From CAIVAT01 sp049317265 (GTDB taxonomy: Bacteria > Bacteroidota > Bacteroidia > Bacteroidales > FEN-979), in the NCBI GenBank assembly GCA_049317265.1, contig JBMOIP010000008.1:49158-113157 (forward strand): a stretch of DNA of 64,000 nt. Reading direction: 5' to 3'. Of this stretch, positions 34,459-43,456 are shown one piece after another; within the stretch, counting starts at the first letter, position 1, and every line of letters begins with the position of its first letter. The notes under the pieces were generated by a model that saw nothing but the letters and a program-made list of their open reading frames with translations, did no database searches and was not told where the DNA came from. The translations under genes and the position numbers were made by a program.

Positions 34459-34992
34459 ATGAAAAAGCACAATGGAATGCGCCCCCAGGATGTTGTGATC
34501 CTTCTGAAAATTGCAACAATGGAAGGCCAAAAATGGCTCGGTAAGGACCTCTCCTCCGCACTGTTTATCAGTCCTTCAGAGGTAAGTGAATCAATCAACC
34601 GGTCTATCTATGCCGGATTATTGGACGAAAGTAAACAAAAGCTCATGAGGCAATCGCTTCTTGAATTCCTGGAGCATGGTCTTAAATTCGTCTTTCCTCA
34701 GATGCCTGGAGCAATCGTCCGGGGTATGCCTACCGCACATTCGGCGCCACCGCTTAATTCCCTTATTCAAAGCAGCGAAATCTTTGTCTGGCCGGATGCA
34801 TTGGGGGAGTCCCGGGGTCAGGCCATTGAACCACTGCATCGTGGTGTTGTAAAAGCAGCCCGGCAAGATAGTTACTTGTATGAGTTGTTAGCGTTAACCG
34901 ATACCCTTAGGTTTGGCAGAGCAAGGGAGCAAAATATTGCCATGCAGGAATTAACAAACCGTTTAAAACATCCTCGTGAAAAGAAAAATTGA
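34459..34992 (+). CDS. Winged-helix DNA-binding protein, likely antitoxin/regulator of the adjacent NTase
   Basis: The 177-residue protein starts with a MarR/AbiEi-like winged helix: GMRPQDVVILLKIATMEGQKWLGKDLSSALFISPSEVSESINRSIYAGLLDESKQ (about residues 6-62). The C-terminal half has no family I recognise. It overlaps the nucleotidyltransferase gene by 17 bp. A palindrome over its promoter suggests it represses its own operon. By analogy with type IV AbiE systems it would be the antitoxin (inference). Confidence 0.75.
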   Translation: MKKHNGMRPQDVVILLKIATMEGQKWLGKDLSSALFISPSEVSESINRSIYAGLLDESKQKLMRQSLLEFLEHGLKFVFPQMPGAIVRGMPTAHSAPPLNSLIQSSEIFVWPDALGESRGQAIEPLHRGVVKAARQDSYLYELLALTDTLRFGRAREQNIAMQELTNRLKHPREKKN

Positions 34993-35665
34993 CATTGATA
35001 GCATTATAGAAGTTGCAACGGCACTGGGAGAGCTTAATCAGAAGTCTGTCTTTGTGGGTGGTTCGGTTGTTAGCCTATATATCGACGATCCGGCTGCCGA
35101 TGAACTTCGGCCAACCATGGATATCGATATTGCATTGGAGATTGTTACCCTTGGGCAACTTGAACAAACACGACAAACGCTGGCTAAAAAGGGATTCCTT
35201 CAGGATCCACAGCAAAATGTAGTCTGCCGGTTTGTATATCAGGGGATTTTAGTTGACGTAATGTCAACTAAAGAAATCGGTTGGGCCCCTGCGAACTCCT
35301 GGTTTCGTCAGGGTTTTGAATATTTAGAGAAAATTTCTTTAAATGAAAATATGACAATTCAGATTTTACCTCTTGCGTACTTTCTCGCCTCAAAATTTGA
35401 GGCATTTCATAGCCGTGGTAAAGATCCACGAACCAGCCATGACCTGGAAGACATCATATTTCTTCTGGATAACAGGATGAATCTGGTCGAGGAAATTCTT
35501 TCAGCATCCGAAAATGTAATTAGCTACCTCCGATCTGAGTTCATAGCCTTGTTCACCCCAGAAATGGAAGAAGCAATTTTGGGTCACATGAATCCTTTTT
35601 CAAGGAAAGAAAGATATCCACTGCTTTGTGGAAAATTGCAGACAATTATCAATGTTAAACAGTAA
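34976..35665 (+). CDS. Nucleotidyltransferase, AbiEii-like, likely toxin
   Basis: This 229-residue protein has the NTase fold motifs. VGGSVV (G28-G29-S30) is followed by RPTMDIDIAL with catalytic-type D49 and D51, and a third Asp in GILVDVMS. The tail segment KFEAFHSRGKDPRTSHDLEDIIFLLDNR is the usual helical region of AbiEii/MenT-type enzymes. Such toxins can transfer nucleotides onto tRNA or other targets; the target here is unknown. Overlap with the wHTH gene marks a two-gene unit. Confidence 0.82.
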   Translation: MKRKIDIDSIIEVATALGELNQKSVFVGGSVVSLYIDDPAADELRPTMDIDIALEIVTLGQLEQTRQTLAKKGFLQDPQQNVVCRFVYQGILVDVMSTKEIGWAPANSWFRQGFEYLEKISLNENMTIQILPLAYFLASKFEAFHSRGKDPRTSHDLEDIIFLLDNRMNLVEEILSASENVISYLRSEFIALFTPEMEEAILGHMNPFSRKERYPLLCGKLQTIINVKQ

Positions 35666-35720
35666 ATTATGACGGATTAACGAACGTTTCAATAAACTAC
35701 CAATATCTCCCTGATAAAGT

Positions 35721-36623
35721 TTGCGAAATCTTTATAACACTAATTTTTCATACCCAACAAGCAATCACTCAATAATACATCATATGGTATCTGTCATTGA
35801 TCATAGCTGCTATACCTTCATGCGGGAAATTCTTGTGTGGAAAACAATGAAAAACGGGAAGACAACTTACCTTGCATCCAGTGAAATCTCAGATGAACGC
35901 AGGTATAAAGAAACCGGGGTTTTTATGGTGTTATATCCTCAACATCCAGGAGTAAAATCCAAACAATCCGGGTTTAAACCTATCGAAGAACCAGACCTGA
36001 CCTTAACAGATGATGCTTTCGAGATATATTCCCGGCTTAAGAATGATGCTGTGGGCAAACCTGAAGATTTTTTAAATATTATTCTACTGAAAAAATTAGA
36101 ATCCCTTGATCCAATTGCCATCCCAAAGTTTTTAACCGGTCAAATGGAACTGTTTAATAATAGGGGAGGAGAATTTTCCACATTTTACCGCTATACTAAA
36201 ATGTTGATTGAAAATCAGAATAAACCCTGGACAATTAAATATACGACCTGGCTGAAAAACAACGAACTTGAAAAAGAAAAAGAACAAAATCCCAGAAAGA
36301 ATGCATTGTCTGCCAGACAACTTATACTTGCTTTAAATATTATGGAGAAAACGCGCCGGATTAACTTACCATCAACAGATAAGCGCGTAAAAGCGAAATT
36401 TCTCGAATTCTTATCCGGCATTGGATCAGAAAACATCGAAGACCAATTGATCAAACTTGGTGATTTTAGTTTCACTGATTTCAATACTCAAAGTAAAAAG
36501 ACCTTTCTAAGAAAGGATTTAGAAAAAGTGCGGGAAAAATTTCAGGAATTGGGTTTTTTTGTAGAAGTACAATTATCTGATGAAGCACTTTTGAAATTGA
36601 AAGCTGTCAAATTAGCAGGGTAA
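35721..36623 (+). CDS. Mobile-element protein of unknown function
   Basis: The 300-residue product (or 279 residues from the ATG at 35784) has no domain I recognise. A central KKLESLDPIAIPKFLTG segment and a charged helical region (LKNNELEKEKEQNPRKNALSARQLI) suggest an alpha-helical fold. The last ~40 residues (LRKDLEKVREKFQELGFFVEVQLSD) look like a small alpha-beta unit. It lies between the NTase pair and the HTH protein, all on the plus strand. Confidence 0.6.
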   Translation: MRNLYNTNFSYPTSNHSIIHHMVSVIDHSCYTFMREILVWKTMKNGKTTYLASSEISDERRYKETGVFMVLYPQHPGVKSKQSGFKPIEEPDLTLTDDAFEIYSRLKNDAVGKPEDFLNIILLKKLESLDPIAIPKFLTGQMELFNNRGGEFSTFYRYTKMLIENQNKPWTIKYTTWLKNNELEKEKEQNPRKNALSARQLILALNIMEKTRRINLPSTDKRVKAKFLEFLSGIGSENIEDQLIKLGDFSFTDFNTQSKKTFLRKDLEKVREKFQELGFFVEVQLSDEALLKLKAVKLAG

Positions 36624-36720
36624 TCCAAAGTTATTTTGGTTAAACTTATTTAATTTTTCTGCCAAGGGCATCCCCTTACTCCTCCCCTTTTGCTATTGGA
36701 TCGCCGTTTGCACAATGTAG

Positions 36721-36734
36721 GTGTTTTAAAACAC
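36721..36734. promoter_or_regulatory. Perfect palindrome at the start of the HTH gene
   Basis: GTGTTTTAAAACAC is a perfect 14-bp palindrome ending 5 bp before the start codon of the excisionase-like gene, extended by TAG...CTA on either side. It overlaps where the ribosome would bind. Autoregulation by the HTH protein is possible. Confidence 0.45.
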
Positions 36735-36739
36735 ATCCT

Positions 36740-37039
36740 ATGAGAAAAATTTTATTCGATGGCATTTCAATTGATGACTTTATTGATATGATCCGGGAAG
36801 TCGTCCGGGTTGAAATCCAAAGTTCTGGTCAGGGTTTATCAACAAAAGCTAAAGATCAATTATTATCCCGCGAACAAGTCTGCGCAATATTGCAAATAAG
36901 TCTACCAACCTTTCATCGCTGGAGCAGGGAAGGTAAACTCAAGGTCCATAAAGCAGGTGGCCGCGTTCTTGTCAAAAGAGAAGATGTTCAATCATGTCTC
37001 AAGGAAGTTAAAGTCCAGAAAGCCCATGCTCCTCCATAA
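36740..37039 (+). CDS. Excisionase-like helix-turn-helix protein
   Basis: The 99-residue protein carries a MerR/HTH_17-type winged helix at its C-terminal half: LLSREQVCAILQISLPTFHRWSREGKLKVHKAGGRVLVKREDVQSCL. Such small proteins act as excisionases or promoter regulators in Bacteroidota mobile elements. The N-terminal ~40 residues are an amphipathic helix region. It shares the element with the integrase at 32918. Confidence 0.85.
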   Translation: MRKILFDGISIDDFIDMIREVVRVEIQSSGQGLSTKAKDQLLSREQVCAILQISLPTFHRWSREGKLKVHKAGGRVLVKREDVQSCLKEVKVQKAHAPP

Positions 37040-37182
37040 TTCTAAACTTTTGAGAAGTTAGTTCCTTGCCATTGTATTGGATTACCAGGATTTTCTTCGG
37101 CGCCCCAATACTATGCTTCGAAGAGTTTCATTTACTGAAAGATAATAAAATAAATAATTTATGAATGTTAAAATCTCTAAAT

Positions 37183-37386
37183 ATGAAAAAGAAAAAGTTT
37201 GAAGTACCGCAAGATCTGATGTCAGAATTTGCGGAAAAAGTAGTGGAGTTAGAATTAGTCAATAGGATCGTCGGTGTAGAGGACGATATCGTAACCATTG
37301 AGATTCGTTATGAGGCCCAGGAAAAAGAGGTTATTTACGACCTTATTGAATGGTATGATGAGAATGTTGAAACAACTGTCGAGTAG
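37183..37386 (+). CDS. Small acidic protein of unknown function
   Basis: From the Met at 37183 the product is 67 residues (MKKKKFEVPQDLMSEFAEKVVELELVNRIVGVEDDIVTIEIRYE...). It is acidic, with a helix then strands. A start at 37165 would add six residues. I recognise no domain. It is followed by a strong terminator-like hairpin. It may be a small regulatory or anti-restriction-like protein of the element, but there is no direct evidence. Confidence 0.6.
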   Translation: MKKKKFEVPQDLMSEFAEKVVELELVNRIVGVEDDIVTIEIRYEAQEKEVIYDLIEWYDENVETTVE

Positions 37387-37395
37387 TTAAATTAG

Positions 37396-37423
37396 GCTCC
37401 CCGGTTAACCCGGGGAGCTTTTT
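37396..37423 (+). terminator. Intrinsic terminator between the small ORF and the RecA-like gene
   Basis: Arms GCTCCCCGG (37396-37404) and CCGGGGAGC (37410-37418), a 5-base loop and a TTTTT run make a textbook Rho-independent terminator. It ends only about 18 bp before the next start codon (37441), leaving little room for a separate promoter. Confidence 0.85.
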
Positions 37424-37440
37424 ATTAAAAAAAGAGATCT

Positions 37441-38772
37441 ATGACCATGAAAAAATGTGATTTCTGCAATAAAGAATTCCAAGCCAAGCGTTCCGATGCC
37501 CGCTTTTGCAGTACAACGTGTAAGGCCAGAGCCTGGGATCAAAAAAAGGAGATACCGAAAACACCCTCCGTCCAGAGTAATCTAAGGGGAGTTATCGGAT
37601 CTGCGCAACATCAAAGTGATACAATTCAACAACCAGAAATGGTTGCCCTTGAGGAGTTCAATCCGCAACTACGAATATATTTTCAAGAAATCAGTGCATT
37701 AAACCGTCAAAAGATGGATATTGAAGCATCTCTGAAGATTCTGCAGAATTCAAAACTTTCCGTTGGTGTAAATTATGATGGGTTGACAGAAATGGCGGCA
37801 ATTGGAGGTGGTGCATTGTTGGCAAGTACAACCTGGAATAATACAGCCGGTATAATGTTGGGAGGCGTGGCTGGTGAACTAATCTATAATCTTTTTAAAC
37901 CTACCCCTGAGCAAAAGGCGATAAAAATTGAGCAGGATTTGATTTTAATATCCGTCCAGGAATATGAATTAAACGTCCGTCTGACGTCAATCCAGGATCA
38001 GATAACCGTCCTAACCAGGAAATTTAAGGCAACCCCTCAAAAATTAACCCGGATGGTTGAAAAACCAGTAATAACGGTAGATCCAGGTACAAATAACAGT
38101 GTGGAATTACCCGTCTTTAACCGTCCTCAAGACGTCCAGACCTCTGTAGGGGATTCTAACAACAATGATGCTCCATCAACCATCTCTGGAAAAATAAAAA
38201 CAAGTATTGAGGTTCATGCGATGGAGTTCAAAGCCCTTGGGTTTAAAGGAGAATGGAATGACTTTCTTGGGTCTCCGTCGATTACTTTCTCCGCAGTAAT
38301 TCATGGATTGCCTGGACAAGGGAAGTCAACATTTTCACTGTTGTTTGCCCTCTACCTTGCGGAAAATTTTGGCAAGGTAATTTATATTACTGCGGAGGAG
38401 GGATTCTCAAAGACCATGCAGGATAAACTAAAATTGAATAAGGCAAGCCACCCTGATCTCCATATCGCTGATCTGAAATCCATGGATGAAATTAAAACGG
38501 AAGTCAATACAAACAAATACAACTTCATTTTCATCGACAGCCTGAATGTCCTTCATATTGACATTGAGGACCTGCATGAGTTGCATAAACTTTACCAGGG
38601 AGCCGCCATGATCACCGTAAGCCAGTCCACCAAGGATGGGAAGATTCGTGGATCGCAGGAAATCGTTCATGATTGCGATATTGCCATTGAGGTGGCTAAT
38701 GGGATAGCACGAACAACGAAGAATAGGTTTCAGGCGACACCGAGGGAATTGACGATTTTTAAAAGGCCTTGA
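37441..38772 (+). CDS. Zinc-finger and RecA-like ATPase protein of the mobile element
   Basis: The 443-residue protein starts with a four-Cys finger (C6-x2-C9 ... C23-x3-C27; DUF2116-like). A middle region has a hydrophobic glycine-rich stretch (GGGALLASTTWNNTAGIMLGGVAGELIYNLF, about residues 121-151). A RecA-type ATPase follows with Walker A GLPGQGKST (residues 289-297), FIDSLNV as Walker B, and a VSQSTKDGKIRGSQEI loop. Similar RecA-like proteins in mobile elements act in replication or recombination. The hydrophobic stretch may be an oligomerisation or membrane-contact segment. The start may be at the second Met (37447). Confidence 0.78.
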   Translation: MTMKKCDFCNKEFQAKRSDARFCSTTCKARAWDQKKEIPKTPSVQSNLRGVIGSAQHQSDTIQQPEMVALEEFNPQLRIYFQEISALNRQKMDIEASLKILQNSKLSVGVNYDGLTEMAAIGGGALLASTTWNNTAGIMLGGVAGELIYNLFKPTPEQKAIKIEQDLILISVQEYELNVRLTSIQDQITVLTRKFKATPQKLTRMVEKPVITVDPGTNNSVELPVFNRPQDVQTSVGDSNNNDAPSTISGKIKTSIEVHAMEFKALGFKGEWNDFLGSPSITFSAVIHGLPGQGKSTFSLLFALYLAENFGKVIYITAEEGFSKTMQDKLKLNKASHPDLHIADLKSMDEIKTEVNTNKYNFIFIDSLNVLHIDIEDLHELHKLYQGAAMITVSQSTKDGKIRGSQEIVHDCDIAIEVANGIARTTKNRFQATPRELTIFKRP

Positions 38773-39298
38773 TGATTTGAAAATCAACAACACTCCTGTA
38801 TACCTCAATCTTCTCAGATGTGCGACTGCGCATTATATTAGAATAAAAATGCTGGAGTTCCCACCTTCATCTGATTTTTATGGCTACGTTAACTGTCATA
38901 TAGTGACTTTAGATCGGCTTTTGCTATTGAAAACTTCCCGACGATCTTGATTAACCAACTTCACCCTTTTTCAATCAATAGATAAGGGTGGTCAATTTAA
39001 TTCAGATGGGAATGGAGATAACCATCTGTCTTTAAGTGGTATACCTGTTCGCCTAAAATCGAACAATAAAAAAAATCCCTTGATAAACGAAAATATTCAA
39101 GATCCCAACGGCAAATGGTAATCAATTGAGATTATTGCAACTAACACAAATCGCAAGCATGATGGAATAAATAAAACAAAGAATTGAATTGTTATGTTAA
39201 TAACAAATGCTTGACTTTTCGATTAAATCAGCTTAGTTTTACATCTATATTTCCCTCCTGTGAAACCTTTTTTTCTAATCGTAGAAATTTAACCACTG
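38773..39298. other. Long intergenic region with an IS-end-like remnant
   Basis: About 526 bases between the mobile-element block and the T9SS cargo series. A TGGTCA unit (38989-38994) lies in GGGTGGTCAATTTAATTCAG, resembling the decayed terminal repeats at 30048 and 63990; its 24-bp partner has degraded to TGGAGA at 39013. The inverted repeat at 39189 is listed separately. No coding sequence is seen. Confidence 0.45.
39189..39206. promoter_or_regulatory. 18-bp inverted repeat upstream of the Asp-box gene at 39299
   Basis: TTGTTAT-GTTA-ATAACAA occurs 93 bp before the start of the Asp-box protein. The identical 18 bases are at 50405-50422, upstream of its paralogue. Sharing between two paralogues points to a common regulator binding this 7-bp palindrome pair. 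Confidence 0.6.
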
Positions 39299-40924
39299 AT
39301 GAGAATCCCTACTTCAATTTGGCTATCACTCTTTTTTTTGTTGAATGTAAACTCATTGTATTCACAGTCGGAGTATATTCCGAATCCCCAATTTAGTTTA
39401 TCTCCAAACCGGTCAGTTCTATTCGGAACGGATATAGTTATCCTTGACCAGGCACAGAAAAATCAGACAAATACAGATATTTGTTATGCTTTCAATGGTT
39501 GGATTTTTTCTGCTTTCATTTTCAATGCCACCAACACCCAGGAAGTTAAGATAATGAAATCTGTCGATAATGGACTAACATGGTCGCTCTTTTATAATAA
39601 GGCAGTATTTCCGCCGGGTTATGTCGTTACCAAGATTGATATTGTCAGTACAGGGGATTCATTATCAAATTTGAAAATTGTACTTGCATGTATTTATCAT
39701 GACACCTTAGTCTACGGCGTGACTGCATTTGCTGCCGTTCACAATGGTATTACAGGAGCATGGGAACGAAACTTATTGGTGATTCAGTCTGCTGATTTTA
39801 CCCCAAGGGATATTGCTTTGGCAAGCGATGCCTTATCCCCTGCTAATAATCTGCATCCTGGGAGTGTGGGAATCCTTTATTCGAGACATGCTTACAACAA
39901 GGATTCTGTAATATTTTTAGCATCTGTAGATGGCGGGCTTTCCATTGCAAGCAGAAAAGTGGTGACGGTCACTGACAATTACGTCCTAAAGGTGTCTTTA
40001 TCTTATGGGTCTGGAGCTACTTTGAATGGGGGCCGATACTATGCCGCATGGAGCGGGATGCCTGGACACATCTATACAGCCCATACGGAACCCGGGATTA
40101 CAAGCCCGATGACTGCACCCAAGAATCTCGACAGTCTGCAGTCATTGTGGACCAATCAATGTAGAAATCCTGTCATTGCCTGCCAGTTTGGCAACATGAA
40201 CAACAATGCCGGCAACATTACGGAAGTTGTTCTATTTGAGAAGTTCAATCCACTGACTAATGATTATGATATCGCTGGGTGCTATAATCCGCAATCTTCC
40301 ACGTCATCGAATTACCAGCCTTTCGAGGTCGCAGCAACGACGAACAATGAAGTTCAACCAGATGTTGTTTTCAATCCTTTCGACTCTACATTTATCCTTA
40401 CCTATTTTGATGAAACTGCTAAAAAATTACCTTTCCTCACAAATGATTTCAATCTTCAGAATCCCGATATATGGAGTATCATACATCCGGGATATAATGA
40501 TAATTCGGATCTGGTTTCTCCTTTTCCCAAAGTCTCCCTGAATACGGGATTAAAACAAGGAGTATTGGCATGGACAGGTCGGCGGACAGGGGGAAACGGA
40601 GTCGCTTTATTTGATGCAGTATACAATTACTATACGAGCATCAGGAATAATCGACTTGCCGCTGATTATTTTTCGTTTAGCATTTCCCCGAATCCATGCC
40701 AGTATAATACCTGCATAGGATTTGATCTGCCAAAGGAAGAAAAAATCTCAATTTCAATTTATAATCTTCAGGGAATTGAAGTGTTTGATTCCGGCGAAAA
40801 ATATTTTCAATCAGGTCATTATATAGAAGAGATCAATCTTTCTAAATTAATTCCGGGTTATTACATTGTAAATTTTAGAGCTGGTACCTGCTCTGGTTCA
40901 GCTAAACTTATTGTAATTCATTGA
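39299..40924 (+). CDS. Secreted Asp-box (BNR) repeat protein with T9SS type A sorting domain
   Basis: The 541-residue protein has a signal peptide (ending LYSQ). Asp-box motifs (SxDxGxTW) include SVDNGLTWSLF near residue 88 and a second degenerate copy, SVDGGLSIASRK. Such boxes are found in sialidase-like beta-propellers. No sialidase catalytic Tyr/Glu/Arg set is obvious, so carbohydrate binding or hydrolysis is unproven. It closely resembles the protein at 50547 along most of its length (for example NEVQPDVVFNPFDSTFILTYFDET versus MQPDIVFNPYDGNFMITYFDSN). The C-terminal sorting domain starts ISPNPCQYN. Confidence 0.9.
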   Translation: MRIPTSIWLSLFFLLNVNSLYSQSEYIPNPQFSLSPNRSVLFGTDIVILDQAQKNQTNTDICYAFNGWIFSAFIFNATNTQEVKIMKSVDNGLTWSLFYNKAVFPPGYVVTKIDIVSTGDSLSNLKIVLACIYHDTLVYGVTAFAAVHNGITGAWERNLLVIQSADFTPRDIALASDALSPANNLHPGSVGILYSRHAYNKDSVIFLASVDGGLSIASRKVVTVTDNYVLKVSLSYGSGATLNGGRYYAAWSGMPGHIYTAHTEPGITSPMTAPKNLDSLQSLWTNQCRNPVIACQFGNMNNNAGNITEVVLFEKFNPLTNDYDIAGCYNPQSSTSSNYQPFEVAATTNNEVQPDVVFNPFDSTFILTYFDETAKKLPFLTNDFNLQNPDIWSIIHPGYNDNSDLVSPFPKVSLNTGLKQGVLAWTGRRTGGNGVALFDAVYNYYTSIRNNRLAADYFSFSISPNPCQYNTCIGFDLPKEEKISISIYNLQGIEVFDSGEKYFQSGHYIEEINLSKLIPGYYIVNFRAGTCSGSAKLIVIH

Positions 40925-40989
40925 CAGAGTGATCCTGTTGCATTCTTGATTAGTATCCTGTTAAACATCAAAACTGAAAAATAAGCAAT

Positions 40990-41247
40990 ATGAAACCGGG
41001 AAAAGTGTTTATTAACCAAATTTTGAAGATAAGTGTTTTTACTTTCTTACTTATTCTATACAATTTTAATAAGTTGTCCGGGCAAGACCTTATACCTCCG
41101 GTTGTACTTCGTTTTGATGCGATTCGAAACGGTAACAGTAATTTATTTACCTATGACGGTTCATTTCATAAATTAGGGTTATGCGCTGATGCTTCCATGA
41201 CTGATTTTACGCCAGAGGCAAATTTTCATATAACCGGACACTATTGA
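40990..41247 (+). CDS. Short secreted protein, possibly a truncated gene
   Basis: The 85-residue frame begins with a strong signal peptide (MKPGKVFINQILKISVFTFLLILYNFNKLSGQ) and continues for only ~50 residues (DLIPPVVLRFDAIRNGNSNLFTYDG...). It sits between two large T9SS cargo genes. A short secreted protein with no domain, in the spot where a long one is expected, may be the start of a decayed cargo gene. It may also be a real small protein. Confidence 0.4.
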   Translation: MKPGKVFINQILKISVFTFLLILYNFNKLSGQDLIPPVVLRFDAIRNGNSNLFTYDGSFHKLGLCADASMTDFTPEANFHITGHY

Positions 41248-41269
41248 GATATTAATATATTTTGTGCTT

Positions 41270-41277
41270 TACATTTG
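41270..41277 (+). promoter_or_regulatory. Candidate -7 promoter box upstream of the gene at 41328
   Basis: TACATTTG matches the Bacteroidota TAnnTTTG box and lies 51 bp before the start. The same 8-mer serves as the presumed integrase -7 box. A -33 TTG is at 41244, spaced 23 bp, slightly long for the consensus. Confidence 0.4.
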
Positions 41278-41327
41278 CCGTGTAGCTAACTGCGAATCTT
41301 GAATAAGATTTTATTAGTCCTTCAATT

Positions 41328-43331
41328 ATGAAAATCATTTTAATAATGTATTTAATTGTAATGGTAGGTTGTACTGCTATTGCCCAATTCCCACAAATAA
41401 AAAGTGGGGTGTTCGTCAGGAACTACCATAAGGAAGAGCCTGTTATCCGGGATCCGGTTGAAAAGATTAATCTTTCGCCGGTATCTTCCGTACACCCGGC
41501 AAAAGACAAAAACGTCGGGACTAGTACCGTTACGGTGCTTGACCTGGGCACCTCAGCCAACCTGGCGGGCTACACCCTCGGCACACGAACCATGCTCTGG
41601 GCAGACGACAATCTGAAGGTGGTGGCCAACATCCACCGCCTGGGGCCTGGCACTACACCTCCGGCCCTTTACGGATACCTCGGCATGGACCTCGGTGTGA
41701 ACATGGGTAAAACCCAGGCAGACTGGACCACCCAGATCCAGGTGCAGGCGGCTACCCTGGCCGCATCGCCCTCCTATTATGATGCCAGCGGCTATCCCTC
41801 GGCTGGGATTTACAACCCCGCCGGGAACACATCGCTGGCCAATGCCTTCCTGACCTGGTTCGCCCCCAACCATGCCAACCTCATCGTACCGGCCAACTAC
41901 GGCGGGTATGGCTACGGAACCGCCAACCTGGCCAATCATACCGACACCACCAAACACATCCGCTGGTACGACGGGCACCCCTACACCTGGCTCCCTTCCG
42001 GCTTTACCATTTCAAGTACCGGCGTGGTGCACATGGTCGACGGCGAATACGACATGGAATCGGGTACTCCGGTATACAAGGACAGCATCATCTACGGCCG
42101 CGGGGTGTGGAATGCCGCCACCCATGACTTTGATTACACCTTCCGCACCCTCGCCTTTCCCTGCGTGGGCAGCTATGGCATCTCCGATTGCAAGATCGCC
42201 TGCTCCCCCGACGGCAACACCGTGTGGATGTCGGTGCTTACCAATTTCGCCGGTGCCACGCCCCTGCGCGACTCCACATGGTTCCCGGTGCTGAGGAAAT
42301 CAAGCGACGGTGGACTGACCTGGGGCGATCCGATCGTGGTTCAACTGGATGGACCCGGTGGAATCGAAGCCATTAAAAATCATTACAGCGATTACTTTAT
42401 TCTGAATTTATTTGCAGGACCACCCTGGCCTTCCCGTGATGAAATACCATATACCACGGCCTTCGATCACTCACTTTGTGTCGATAAATGGGGAGCATTT
42501 CACATCGGAGTGGCCGTTGGTTATGCGCCAGGTGGTTATCAGATCGCCACAGGTATCGATAGTCTGATCAATGTATTTGATCTTGTTTACTGTACTGTTA
42601 ACTATCACTTTACAGCAGTTCATCTTGGTACGTTGAAGACCCTCCGTGGAACCTGGGGAAATTACACCTGCGACAACCGGGTTTATATATCGCGGAATAA
42701 AGCCGGGGACAAAGTATTTGTGACCTGGAATGATACCCGGGTTGAGGGGGAGTTGAATAACCAGGATCCGGATGTGTATGCCCGGGGTTTTGATGTTTCT
42801 GGCAGTAAACTAACCACTCCAGATCCCGGCACAGATGCCTCCAATGTGACCTCCCTTTCCGCGATTGCCCGGGAAGCATACTATCAATGTACCTCACCGA
42901 CCGTATTCACAGATGGAAATAAGTACACCCTCCCGATCTGTACGCAGTGGTTCAATGATGCCAATGCCGATTCCCGCTTTAAATATGTTGAGGGATTTTC
43001 GTTTACTCAATTCAACTTTACAATTTCAATGTGGCCGTCACTTTGCGGATTCATTGGTGGTCAGCAACCGCATGACCCGATCGTGGTGAATGTCTATCCA
43101 AATCCCGTTGATGAAGTAGTCCGGATCCGGCTCAATCTGGAGGATGCCTCATTGGTTTCGTTTACCCTCAACGACCTGTTGGGCCATGAGGTATTGTCAG
43201 TCAACGAAAGAAGAATAGATCCCGGAAACCAGGAATTGAGCGCCGATGTAAGCGCCCTTTCGCCCGGAATCTATTTCCTGGCAATTCGGATCAATGAGCG
43301 GCTTGTGACGAGGAAAATTGTGGTGGAGTGA
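41328..43331 (+). CDS. Secreted Asp-box protein with T9SS type A sorting domain, mosaic composition
   Basis: The 667-residue product has a signal peptide (AIAQ) and an Asp box, SSDGGLTWGDPI, near residue 330. It repeats SLALANA-like and propeller segments and ends with VYPNPVDEVVRI ... GIYFLAIRINE...IVVE. Bases ~41520-42350 are markedly GC-rich (runs such as gacctgggcacctcagccaa), whereas the start and the part after ~42350 look like the neighbouring AT-richer genes. I take this as a sign of intragenic recombination or import of a central segment. The signal peptide and sorting domain fit the local pattern. Confidence 0.85.
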   Translation: MKIILIMYLIVMVGCTAIAQFPQIKSGVFVRNYHKEEPVIRDPVEKINLSPVSSVHPAKDKNVGTSTVTVLDLGTSANLAGYTLGTRTMLWADDNLKVVANIHRLGPGTTPPALYGYLGMDLGVNMGKTQADWTTQIQVQAATLAASPSYYDASGYPSAGIYNPAGNTSLANAFLTWFAPNHANLIVPANYGGYGYGTANLANHTDTTKHIRWYDGHPYTWLPSGFTISSTGVVHMVDGEYDMESGTPVYKDSIIYGRGVWNAATHDFDYTFRTLAFPCVGSYGISDCKIACSPDGNTVWMSVLTNFAGATPLRDSTWFPVLRKSSDGGLTWGDPIVVQLDGPGGIEAIKNHYSDYFILNLFAGPPWPSRDEIPYTTAFDHSLCVDKWGAFHIGVAVGYAPGGYQIATGIDSLINVFDLVYCTVNYHFTAVHLGTLKTLRGTWGNYTCDNRVYISRNKAGDKVFVTWNDTRVEGELNNQDPDVYARGFDVSGSKLTTPDPGTDASNVTSLSAIAREAYYQCTSPTVFTDGNKYTLPICTQWFNDANADSRFKYVEGFSFTQFNFTISMWPSLCGFIGGQQPHDPIVVNVYPNPVDEVVRIRLNLEDASLVSFTLNDLLGHEVLSVNERRIDPGNQELSADVSALSPGIYFLAIRINERLVTRKIVVE

Positions 43332-43456
43332 AAATTTTGCACTTCGAGACCAATAAGGAAAGTCATAATTTAAACCCTAGCAAATCGCATTTGCCTTTGA
43401 AGGAATAATAAAAATCAAAAAGTAAGAATCAACGTAACTGCCTAAAACTATTTATC

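Noticed and set aside
41872..42294. 140-codon alternative frame in the GC-rich part of the Asp-box gene
   Set aside because: A proline- and threonine-rich shadow frame caused by high GC; the Asp-box frame has the signal peptide and sorting domain.
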